Origin: Sphaerolaimus hirsutus
Taxonomy: Eukaryota > Nematoda > Chromadorea > Monhysterida > Sphaerolaimidae
DNA length: 64,000 bases
NCBI GenBank assembly: GCA_964036195.1
Contig: OZ038450.1
Coordinates: 4,466,701 to 4,530,700, forward strand
Direction of reading: 5' to 3'
Position numbers and translations under genes: made by a program. Under the pieces are notes generated by a model that was given only the letters and a program-made list of their open reading frames with translations, searched no databases and was not told the DNA's origin. Every line of letters begins with the position of its first letter. The first letter of the stretch is position 1. This document shows, piece after piece, positions 22,301 through 29,106 of the stretch.

Positions 22301-23447
22301 GAATGTGATAAGTACCATTTGCTAATGGTCTGCAATACCACACATGTATGACATTACCCACTGTTTTGGCAGTAAGATATTGGTGCTCCAATATCATTCT
22401 GATGGTTTCAGTTGGATCAGATTTCAGCTGGCTAATTGTTATTGCATGCAGTGCTTTCAGCATTTTACAGTGATTGACCATTAAAAATTCAAAATAGAAT
22501 CTTTGTGATTGGTCTGCATGTAACTGCCTCAAAGTGGCTTTTGCTGCAGCCACCTCTGACATAGTTCGGTCTTCAGGAATGATGGTGATTCCTGTCAGTG
22601 ATTTGATTGCTGTGTCTCCACTGATGATTGTTTCTACAGCAAAACCTTGGTCACTCAAATACAATTGTTTTCCACAATCAACAATTTCTTGTGGTTTGGT
22701 AAATGTCAAAGCTAATAATCCATCCTCAGCAATCCATTGTCTCTGTAGACCAACACCTGGAAGCTTTTTCCATGGCTCATACCGGCATTCTGCAGAGGTA
22801 TTAGCTTGCCATATCAACAACTGATGTTCTGGTAGCACACATTGATTTTCTACATAGTGACATTTTGATACGTCAGTTCCTAATGTTGACCACATTTGAT
22901 TTTGTCTACTTTTCTGATATACTGTTGTTTGTTGCAATGCACACTGAGTGACTGTGGTTGACAATGTTTTACAACACCGGAAGCCACCATTTGTGGGTAG
23001 TTTTGATGCTGTGTTCCAACTCCTAAATTGGTTTGTCCCTGATGCCTTCATGTCTCCTGCTTTTTGACAATGATGGTAATCCATCATTCTTTTGCATTCA
23101 ACTGCTGATATTGATTGGGGTACATGTGTCACATTTGTATAACTGGTATACAGAAACGTAGTGTACTTTGTATGAATCTCTGTCCATTTGGTGCACACAT
23201 GTGCTTCTGTGACATGTTGGTATGTGTTTTGTCTATACAATTGCAATGTCAATTTGCTTGGTGCTGCGAACTCTGCCGTTGTTGAATACTGACATTTGAT
23301 ATCTGGTGGAATGGCATAACTGGCTGTTGGTGGTTGATCCATAGGGCATAACATTGGATCCATAGCTTGGATACAATGAGTGCCCAATGTGAACAGAATC
23401 AAATACAATTCCATGCTGAGAGTCTGTGATGATTTTACACTGAACAT
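16314..23447 (-). CDS. pol: Env-Pol fusion polyprotein, 2377 aa
   Basis: One uninterrupted frame. Residues 1-30: signal peptide (ELYLILFTLGTHCIQA). 30-540: Cys-rich ectodomain; a C..Y...C......W......C.Y pattern recalls chuvirus-type glycoproteins (weak). About 535-562: membrane segment (VKIVIILTVIPIVAAWCFIM), so the remainder would be cytosolic. About 700 and 843: two retropepsin domains (LDTGAQ, LDSGAQ). Then a linker, reverse transcriptase (RLRQDFRELN, AYMDDLL at about 1312), RNase H (TDSRAL about 1531, ADALSR), integrase with HHCC zinc site (HH...H, CMHC) and catalytic Asp-Asp-Glu (HIDHLE 1812, TSDCHA 1871, MVERAN 1905). About 2270-2377: dUTPase-like beta domain (VPQGMAIRL, FSTQDTIA). An acceptor (TTGTATTCATAG) precedes the ATG. 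Env placed before Pol in one frame is highly unusual; Env normally follows Pol. Alternative splicing or internal initiation could yield Pol alone. Confidence 0.9.
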   Translation of the reverse strand: MFSVKSSQTLSMELYLILFTLGTHCIQAMDPMLCPMDQPPTASYAIPPDIKCQYSTTAEFAAPSKLTLQLYRQNTYQHVTEAHVCTKWTEIHTKYTTFLYTSYTNVTHVPQSISAVECKRMMDYHHCQKAGDMKASGTNQFRSWNTASKLPTNGGFRCCKTLSTTVTQCALQQTTVYQKSRQNQMWSTLGTDVSKCHYVENQCVLPEHQLLIWQANTSAECRYEPWKKLPGVGLQRQWIAEDGLLALTFTKPQEIVDCGKQLYLSDQGFAVETIISGDTAIKSLTGITIIPEDRTMSEVAAAKATLRQLHADQSQRFYFEFLMVNHCKMLKALHAITISQLKSDPTETIRMILEHQYLTAKTVGNVIHVWYCRPLANGTYHILPMNVTTGQCTKDIPIQFAAIEKGPFFLGPETLMITKWTYDVPRAMADRQLLQIHNKTVRYEAVSGILQQIKELPPLPLTYVHQHQVEIEPAASMPMGLHPYKALSQWSDKAYETDLLQAHHELLTGLGLQQELTVKKNIEQVAQNSVVTGIMKTKSNIWVKIVIILTVIPIVAAWCFIMVKCCIPLAIRAKLTHNALDYIIRLSQWMWQQIATLSRCYQAVQRFRNRYPHRHSMPMATTIRRPTRAAPAPPSEIESMVRPSTNPPALTHGRSVTLHGETIVLRPVEIINMITAAETEDHYIVPNAMMLINEEQITAMLDTGAQCSLIGKNLADTLNLVYEPTANDGSQLTSATGHVIPSAGLVTAEIGLMGQQHIHSLHVSDELGDQVILGNDVLRSVGVLTIHYGQDKAWAESPNQKNEQSEMQKKINEVKAIQFVNKRNLLYVAASIANTTLAALLDSGAQCSLIDEKIVHALGIGPIQTLAEKSNLVSITGHPLVIPGQVTVPVIIAGLTLQHTFHVVKNLTDELLLGGDLLRRFKRLTICYTTNRVWIGSRQIGLGPACDSTSTQGPPAASWPVKLISREFIRSNTRKRIPVMIAGLPSGDPQRNLVFIPMPAANIRGLMLPYLRVPGGHDMLCIDIYNMSAQHRCLPKGEVVGYVELAGTAIPLAQQTTKPPETTVNAVNQEFRSHMQKPNTGVKPDEIILHELTGKSLQERLEKLEKVWEFGDGLTAEQKEQLKDLLKQFHDCFALDYGELTTITGGIYHRIRTGDKPPIQLPPRRTPPHLRDVVEEQLNSMLRSGVIVKSNSPWRAAIVMVKKKDDTHRLRQDFRELNLITESDAFPAPDQAEIFDRIAELNPKIFSSLDCLGAYWQLPMHPDDAEKTAFAVANGQLYHFTRMPFGLSTAPASYARAITTIFEPIINKNVLAYMDDLLTASPSVEKHLQDLTAVLERARMYRLKFKAKKCLFGTSECIFLGFKLSGRGIEQDVSKTQTIENFPLPQNRTGVKSFLGMCGFYRRFIRNYSIIAKPMVELTKESVEFEWTEERLAAFESLKKAMVSAPVLAFYRPELELIISVDAACPPVHGYGAVLEQCQPETGEVRPIAFASTMVADNRNDFHAMIREAEALAWILEKFKHLCMGRKVTVYTDSRALAYLMNAKGHSQYLTRICLTLAGYDLNVKHRPGKANVVADALSRAPTGQDHELLARIDNPPMEIELDDAKIPKPRPWWRQLPPYEPTEEIKDPYKGPRNTNKEKTTESQPEPVKIMVMLKSPQDAGEPTPNQLRNWRERLAAAQEHDKETQQLIKQMENGERPCLGPHYAYPNLLAYVRNPTSPPEKAKRMRVFVPKSLRAQMMAEHHDTSVAGHLNARKSLSLMAQHLYWPEMRYDMYNYVKTCMHCQTRNSPVPKTRLPLPDMQPVLQPFEWVHIDHLELPTSYSGHSYVFLVVDKCSRWADGWAVERTDAKTAAQMLVENWICKYGAPAYLTSDCHASFTGEIFTEITKLFQIRKISTAPFHPQSNGMVERANRSLLGLLAACMRDLDHHDWPTWLPYALMANRMAVHSATGVSPYMCVFGQMPRTTVAADLRPKQFEAMMEYPTYMHTLLLNMRQIWAFANKSNQVQNDTNKEIHDRKCTNAQKLHLGCLVLKKSFTIPKDQTGKTKDVWVGPYMVTKMTGNPPKTVYIQKWNEPDAPSIKFPAMLVKMWHPREDIYPTFGQGESAVQQNTEHQQEEQPVDMAKDQETSPQGDVTASTNQLQPELSGATDDIPIGLEDSDEDEMPIVHKYPHSRPRTTTRYNLRLNPKKKVIGMIKINQCPENDEIGALYCDLLGDSMSRWKATPLPSGGAMEYENEIFNNSPELQRELVKSAKPEPEPEMGIQTVPRLFVSSSAIFALFPETSNNTLQIMPRRMIMVVPTEKQYIETDIQLTVPQGMAIRLINHKDDTKFKILEHTYVTGQHVINIWFLTNTRKEFSTQDTIACLQAFQTLKISAN

Positions 23448-23864
23448 TGCAATAATTACACAACTATGAATACAATAGAATGAGGTAAACTCATATGAGT
23501 GTGGTAATATATTACCATTTGCAGTCTCTGTAAAATAATATACAATATATAGTATTTGCCATTCATTCTGGTTTTATGAATTTGATACTCAACACGTTAA
23601 TCCAACATACTAATGTAAATATCAACATTCCATGATCACAGTGATTGTACTTGGAGATTGTAATATTTATTGGATTTGTGTGTGTTTGTTTTGTTTTGAA
23701 GTAAATTTACAATATCCAAGTTTCTGGGTAAATAACAAGTAAACAAGTAACAAATAACACAACAATAGTGAAAGGAACATGCACATTTATTAATTAAAAA
23801 TAAAGAGATAATATTTACTCATGCATGTTACTCCCACTGACCTTTCCGTTTCTGCCCTTTATAT
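23448..23864. other. Spacer between helicase and Env-Pol ORFs
   Basis: AT-rich, no frame of note. Contains the proposed acceptor for the Env-Pol mRNA (sense AG at 23467-23466). Confidence 0.5.
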
Positions 23865-26828
23865 TTATTTTGAGGTTATTTGGGGTTTTTTATTTTGATT
23901 TGTTTCCCGTCCATTTAGTTCGAAAAAGTGTTTTGAGTTTTGTGCTGCGATGCAGTGTGGTAAATCACTTCTCTTCATCAGCGCTCTGGCCTCTGTCACT
24001 CTGTCTGGTCTCATTATGAAAGCGCCATTCTCGGCAATGTGAGAAAACAAAGTTTTCCATGCAGCTGTAGTCTTTGACAATGTGAACAGCGGTTTGAAAT
24101 CTGCCATGATCACAATGCATCTCCTTTGTCTGGTTAATGCTACACACAAATGCAGCATGTTTGTGAGGTGTGTCAGCTGGTTGTATCTGGTATTCACTGT
24201 CCACCCCGGGATCAAAATGATATCTGATGCCTGTGACCCTTGTGCAATGTCACATGTGGTCACTTTGACATTCATCTTTCTCTTTGATTTTCCATGCTTG
24301 ACTGACTTGCATCCCTCCAGGAGGTCAGCTTGCAGTTCTTTGTAATATGCCAGCACTTGAAGCTGTGACAAGGCCTCTGGGCCAGCTGTTGCTGACCATT
24401 CACTGATGAAATTGATGAACTGGCTCCTGGTCTGTTCACATTTTCTGCTGACCCTATTCCCATCTTTTGTCTGTGGAATGGCTTCTGTCTCCACATCTAA
24501 CCAGTAGATGGCAGGTAGATATTGCTTTGTGCCATCTGATAGCAGTTTGTATGGTATGGGAAATCCTGGTGGTGCATTGGCTCTAAATTCCTCCTTAGTA
24601 TGGAAGACGATTGGTGCAGTCAGATGGCCACCATATATCAGTTGCTTAACTAATCCTGCATGTTCAATTGGAGCCCTGTACACTTCACTCAATCTGAAGC
24701 ACTGCTGGCGCGGAATTGCTGAACTCATTCTGGTCAGTGCCCCCTCATTGAAAACTGTTTCCACAACTCTTCTGACAGCTGTGTGACCTAAAGTAGGCCT
24801 GCCCAACTGGTATTCATCTCCAAGCAATAGGACAATAAATCTCCTGCTGATTTGATCACTTGCACTGAGTAGGCACAGCAACTCACACAGCTCCATCTTG
24901 GTCACTTTAGTGGACTCATCCACCACCAACATGGAGAATCGGCACTCTCTAATTTTGCTTAATGCTGTGCTAATTGTTGCAGTCACAATTTGGCAGTCTC
25001 TATTGATCATATTATCCATTCCTGCTGTTTCCAGCTCCTTTTCATTCTGACACTGCTTCATTTGTTCAATCCATGATTCTGGCACTTGCTCATCCTTGTT
25101 CAATTTGCAGTCGTCTGGTATGTTGCCCTGGCGACTTCTCTCATATTGTTCCATTTTTCGGGCTGTTGCCTTGAGTTTATGGTGCCTCCAACCATGCTGC
25201 ATGGCTTCTCTGGTTTTGAGCCAGTCATCAATGGCAGCTGCCATGTTGTCTACTGCTCCATTGTCTGTTGCAGTGACCAAAACTTTGGTTGCTTGTGGCT
25301 CTGTTTTGTGCCTCTCAGCACCTGCTTGAAGGTGACGTGCTATACCCTTCACAGCAGTTGTATTCTTGCCAGATCCTGCCGGGGCTTTGATGGTGGCACA
25401 ATTGACATTTGTCTTCAAAGTGCTGAGTACGGCATCCTGTTTGTCATTGAGGCCATCTGGTCTGTCATCTGGGTAGGCATACACCGTATAATCTCTGTGC
25501 GCAGCGGGTATCATGTCTATTTGCCAGCGATGTTTTGGCAATAACACTTTCATGATTGCCAGTTCTGCCTCTGATTTCCATGGATTCATCAATGCATATG
25601 CTATGGACACATATGTCTGTTTGTCTTTTTCATCACTGACTTGTTGCTCAGTTTTGATGCATGCTTCACTCCTTCCCATTTTTCTGTGTTTTGTGAGGTA
25701 GTTCATTGCACCTTTTGACAGCACTGCCACACTAAGCTGTTGCCTAGTGCCATTCTGACATGGTGTGATAGCTGTCAAAATGCCTGGCACTTCTAGTTCT
25801 GGTTTCTTGAATGCCAGCTTTATTGGTGTGCAACTAGTCCATGTTTGAGTTTCCATTGGGACTTTCACATAAAACACTATGTGAGTAAAATCCTCTGATC
25901 TGATGATTTCAAAGTCACATGTCCATGGTGTACTTTGTCCTTTTGGCTGATTCATTTCTCTGGTCATTCTGGCCAGATGGTATTCATCTGCCAAGGTCTG
26001 CATTGCCTGGTAAATTAACATCTGTTCATCTGGTTCTTTCATCATTGCCACAATGTGAGCCCAATGCCAGGCCTGCCAGAACATCCATTCGATCTTGGCA
26101 TCTTGCTGTTGTTGGGTTGTGAGACAGCCCCCATTAGCTGTCTGTTCATATGGCATGAATGCCAGCCTTCTCAACTCTTCCAGTCCTTGCAAGGTTTCCA
26201 GTCGGTTTACATACAAGCCTTCTTGCAGACATAAGGCTGTGGTTGGAAAGTATATCATCACATGCCTGATTGACAGTATAGGTCCCACTTGGTTATTTAT
26301 TTCCATGCTTGGCGCCAAATCTGATATTTTCTGTAGTTTCTGAATACCTTTCATCAATGGTTGAATGATGCCATTCTCTTCAATGCCAGGGACCCAAAAT
26401 AGTGGCTGACCCTTTTGGATGCTTTCCACAATCACCTTTGGCATGGTGTGATCACAGATCCAAAATTCTTTGGTGTGCTTCCTGACAACTACTGACAATC
26501 CTGCTTGGTATGCCATTCCCAGATCCTTGATCTGACTGAGTATGCCAACCATTGGGGCCACAATTCCTCTTTGATTTTTCTGGCCAATCATTTTTTTCAT
26601 CACCATCACTTCACATCCCTGCCAGCTTGTTCCAGTAGCATACCTGGCAATTGCCAGATAATATGCAGGGACCTTTGCTGACCACAGATAGAGCTGTTGG
26701 AGGGGTGTTTTGATGTGTACCTGAGCCCACTGGCCTCTCTCCACTACTACTGTGGCTTCTGTGCCTATGAGCATTTCCCAATAGATATTCTCCAGAAGAT
26801 GTCGCAGATCTGACGGGACGTTCAGCAT
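23865..26828 (-). CDS. Upf1-like superfamily 1 helicase, 987 aa
   Basis: A predicted NTP-driven nucleic-acid unwinding enzyme. In order: Walker A APAGSGKNT (about residue 485), motif Ia-like VLVTATDNGAVDN, Walker B VVDEST (about 636), motif III LLLGDEYQLGRP (about 671), motif IV-like FRLSEVYRAP, motif V AQGSQASDIILIPG (about 865), motif VI CVALTRQRR (about 900). DEST, the QGS..D segment and VALTR are typical of the Upf1 branch of SF1. Walker A has Asn directly after the Lys where Ser or Thr is usual. Residues 1-460 are unrecognised, rich in Trp and Gln, and might form a Gag-like or regulatory domain. The frame is intact. It lies between Gag and Env-Pol on the same strand. LTR elements do not normally encode helicases; large-genome RNA viruses do. 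Confidence 0.85.
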   Translation of the reverse strand: MLNVPSDLRHLLENIYWEMLIGTEATVVVERGQWAQVHIKTPLQQLYLWSAKVPAYYLAIARYATGTSWQGCEVMVMKKMIGQKNQRGIVAPMVGILSQIKDLGMAYQAGLSVVVRKHTKEFWICDHTMPKVIVESIQKGQPLFWVPGIEENGIIQPLMKGIQKLQKISDLAPSMEINNQVGPILSIRHVMIYFPTTALCLQEGLYVNRLETLQGLEELRRLAFMPYEQTANGGCLTTQQQQDAKIEWMFWQAWHWAHIVAMMKEPDEQMLIYQAMQTLADEYHLARMTREMNQPKGQSTPWTCDFEIIRSEDFTHIVFYVKVPMETQTWTSCTPIKLAFKKPELEVPGILTAITPCQNGTRQQLSVAVLSKGAMNYLTKHRKMGRSEACIKTEQQVSDEKDKQTYVSIAYALMNPWKSEAELAIMKVLLPKHRWQIDMIPAAHRDYTVYAYPDDRPDGLNDKQDAVLSTLKTNVNCATIKAPAGSGKNTTAVKGIARHLQAGAERHKTEPQATKVLVTATDNGAVDNMAAAIDDWLKTREAMQHGWRHHKLKATARKMEQYERSRQGNIPDDCKLNKDEQVPESWIEQMKQCQNEKELETAGMDNMINRDCQIVTATISTALSKIRECRFSMLVVDESTKVTKMELCELLCLLSASDQISRRFIVLLLGDEYQLGRPTLGHTAVRRVVETVFNEGALTRMSSAIPRQQCFRLSEVYRAPIEHAGLVKQLIYGGHLTAPIVFHTKEEFRANAPPGFPIPYKLLSDGTKQYLPAIYWLDVETEAIPQTKDGNRVSRKCEQTRSQFINFISEWSATAGPEALSQLQVLAYYKELQADLLEGCKSVKHGKSKRKMNVKVTTCDIAQGSQASDIILIPGWTVNTRYNQLTHLTNMLHLCVALTRQRRCIVIMADFKPLFTLSKTTAAWKTLFSHIAENGAFIMRPDRVTEARALMKRSDLPHCIAAQNSKHFFELNGRETNQNKKPQITSK

Positions 26829-27203
26829 GTGAAATTCTCAAATCTGGATGTATTTTGCCATCTTGCATTCTGTCTTTGGCATATGTGACTCCATGCTTGG
26901 TAGGGTCACTATGTGGAATCAATGCCATTTGTCTTTTGTTCTCTCCTGGTGGCACTGAGTGTAATGCTCGTCTCAACTGGTCTGTCTCAAATCCTGCCAT
27001 GACCAGTCTGCCATCCAAAATTTCCTCTGTAACATATAGATTTTCTGGTTCCATTGGCTCATCCAATTCCTGCACTGTTTGTTCTGCCATTCCTGCACAA
27101 CTGTCATCCATTGATTCTGGTTCAACAGGTCCTTCCACCCAGTCATCAATGTCCCAGTCATAATACACTCTGGTTTCTGTTACATTTTCTGGTTGATCTG
27201 TTG
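26611..27203 (-). CDS. Acidic ORF upstream of, and overlapping, the helicase
   Basis: Open from a strong acceptor (CTTTCTTTTACAG at 27204-27216) with an acidic stretch (YYDWDIDDWVEGPVEPESMD) and no recognised domain. An ATG-started frame begins at 27312, with another in-frame ATG at 27223, both upstream of the acceptor; the acceptor may therefore fuse this frame to a leader start. It overlaps the helicase frame by 218 nt. Its composition past about 26830 becomes Ser/His/Arg-rich and looks out of frame, while the helicase frame looks coding there. A +1 shift around the TGA just before the helicase ATG would fuse the two. Alternatives are reinitiation, an unseen intron or a sequence error. Confidence 0.5.
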
Positions 27204-27393
27204 CTGTAAAAGAAAGTTGTTTCATTTGGTTTTTAATGTTTCTATAAGTATGTGATAAAATTCCTGGTATATGTTGTATAGAATTTTTTTTTGTTGTGTT
27301 GAGAAGTAACATTGCCTCTTCATGACAATAGTCATTAGAAGGCTAGAAAACCATCACCAAAATAAATCCACAAAGTTGTAAGTGGGTGTCAAT

Positions 27394-29094
27394 TCAAGTG
27401 TCAGTTGGCTCAGACTCCTCCACACTCATTTCAATATTGTTGTCCTTGACCATTGCCAGAAGTGCTGGCAGGTCATTCTTTGCCACACTGAAATGGCTCA
27501 TCATTTCTGGTTCTGAGTCTGAGTCAGCTTCACCATATTCTGCTGTGGTGCATTCATGGGCAACACGTTGAATCCTATATGCCATTTTCTGAGGCCCTGT
27601 CTGTTCTGCAGGCTTTCTAGGTCTTTCCTGGGCCTTTTCAAACCTTTCCTTTGGATATTTGTCAACCCCAGCTCCATCAGTCAGTTTCTGATTTCCATCT
27701 TTCTGCCCTGACTCATTCTGTGCAACTCGTGGTTGGTGAAAGCGGCGCTCGCGTGACCTATTGTGGTATTGGTTTCTGGGTGCTCCGGCCCTCTCCACTT
27801 TGGGTGCTACAGCTCTGGCTGTGTAGTTCACTTGTTGGACATTCATAGCTTTAGGAAATCGCCATCGGTGCAATGGAATTTCATCCAGTTTTTCGTTATT
27901 ATTGCCCATTGCGCCCAACAAATTCACTTGGGGATTGTTAGATGCCCAGCCCATGCCTGCATTTTTCATTCTGGCTGCACTTTCCTCTAACTTTTCCAGC
28001 ATAGACATCAGCAGTTGGAAGTCAGTGGGTGGTTCGAGTGATTGAATGGATACTAAAGCCATCAATTCATCTGACATGCTGCAGAAAACTTTTTCACCAG
28101 TTCTTTGAGCCACTTGCTCGATGGATGCTGTGGGATTCAGTGCGCGCACCAAGCGGTGCACATGGTCAGCATACTTGGTGATTGGTAAGTGCCCTTGTTT
28201 TGCAGCATCCAGTTCCCTCAGCATAGCATTGCGCCTAGCTGGTGTATGGAATCTCCTTTCCATGGCTTGGCAGAGTTGGCACCAATCCATGCGCTGGGTA
28301 AACGATAACTCTTCATAACATTGCAGTGCTGGTCCAGACAGAAATGGAGGCAGCAAATCGCACATCTCGCTCTCATTCAAGTCCAGCGATTTTGCCATTG
28401 TGATGAAGTTTTCCACAAACATCGCCCATGCTTGATCACTTTCCCCTGTGAAAATGTTCATTCTGCGCTGCATGTTTGCCATTCTGAGCTTCCATGTGAC
28501 TGTATTCACAGCATTTTTGCGAGGGTTCCTGTTTGATTGGTCACCATTGCTATCTGGAGTCCGCCCAGTCTGTCCCATCTGCCGTTCACGTGCAAACTCT
28601 TGCCTCATTTGGTCTCGAATTTCAGTGGCTAGAATCTTCACAATGTCATTCTGGTTTGTGCCCACCACATTTGCTCCTGGGTTCGCTGGCTGTGCATGTG
28701 GTACCACTGCAAATGACAGATCCTGTGGCGCCTGCTGAACAAGCCTGCCACCTTGATCCTGATCCCTTGTTTGCTGTGCTGCGGCATTCATCTCCTTCAC
28801 AATCTCTGCAGCTGCCATCTGGACAGCCTGCCCTTTCAACTCCAATATCTTGAGCAGCGTGTCCACTTTCATTTCAGCCATAACTTCTTTGAACTGTTCC
28901 CTCAATTCCTCCTGGACTCCTGGGGAGTTATTCAGCATTTCCACCATTGTATTGTATGCCTGTTGCAGGGGGCGCAGATGCTGTGTCTTGTCAGCACTGG
29001 TCGATGTCATCAACCTGACAGCCTCAGTTATCATTCTGTCATCTCCAGAGGGTTCGATTTGCCCCAGGGCATCTGTGCAAACATTGGCAAGCAT
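27394..29094 (-). CDS. gag: Gag-like capsid protein, 566 aa
   Basis: The structural protein that would assemble the intracellular particle and package RNA. After a helical, Gln-rich N-terminal region, residues about 210-370 form a Ty3/gypsy retrotransposon gag (capsid) domain: GESDQAWAMFVENFITMAKS, PPFLSGPALQCYEEL, then WCQLCQAMERRFHTP and the tail of the helical repeat. The C-terminal part is Arg-rich (NRSRERRFHQPR) and then acidic. No CCHC zinc knuckle is visible, so RNA binding may rely on the basic patch. A polypyrimidine-AG acceptor ends 12 nt before the ATG, so the mRNA is probably spliced from the leader. It is followed by the acidic ORF after about 190 nt. Confidence 0.85.
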   Translation of the reverse strand: MLANVCTDALGQIEPSGDDRMITEAVRLMTSTSADKTQHLRPLQQAYNTMVEMLNNSPGVQEELREQFKEVMAEMKVDTLLKILELKGQAVQMAAAEIVKEMNAAAQQTRDQDQGGRLVQQAPQDLSFAVVPHAQPANPGANVVGTNQNDIVKILATEIRDQMRQEFARERQMGQTGRTPDSNGDQSNRNPRKNAVNTVTWKLRMANMQRRMNIFTGESDQAWAMFVENFITMAKSLDLNESEMCDLLPPFLSGPALQCYEELSFTQRMDWCQLCQAMERRFHTPARRNAMLRELDAAKQGHLPITKYADHVHRLVRALNPTASIEQVAQRTGEKVFCSMSDELMALVSIQSLEPPTDFQLLMSMLEKLEESAARMKNAGMGWASNNPQVNLLGAMGNNNEKLDEIPLHRWRFPKAMNVQQVNYTARAVAPKVERAGAPRNQYHNRSRERRFHQPRVAQNESGQKDGNQKLTDGAGVDKYPKERFEKAQERPRKPAEQTGPQKMAYRIQRVAHECTTAEYGEADSDSEPEMMSHFSVAKNDLPALLAMVKDNNIEMSVEESEPTDT

Positions 29095-29106
29095 AACTTA
29101 AAACAA

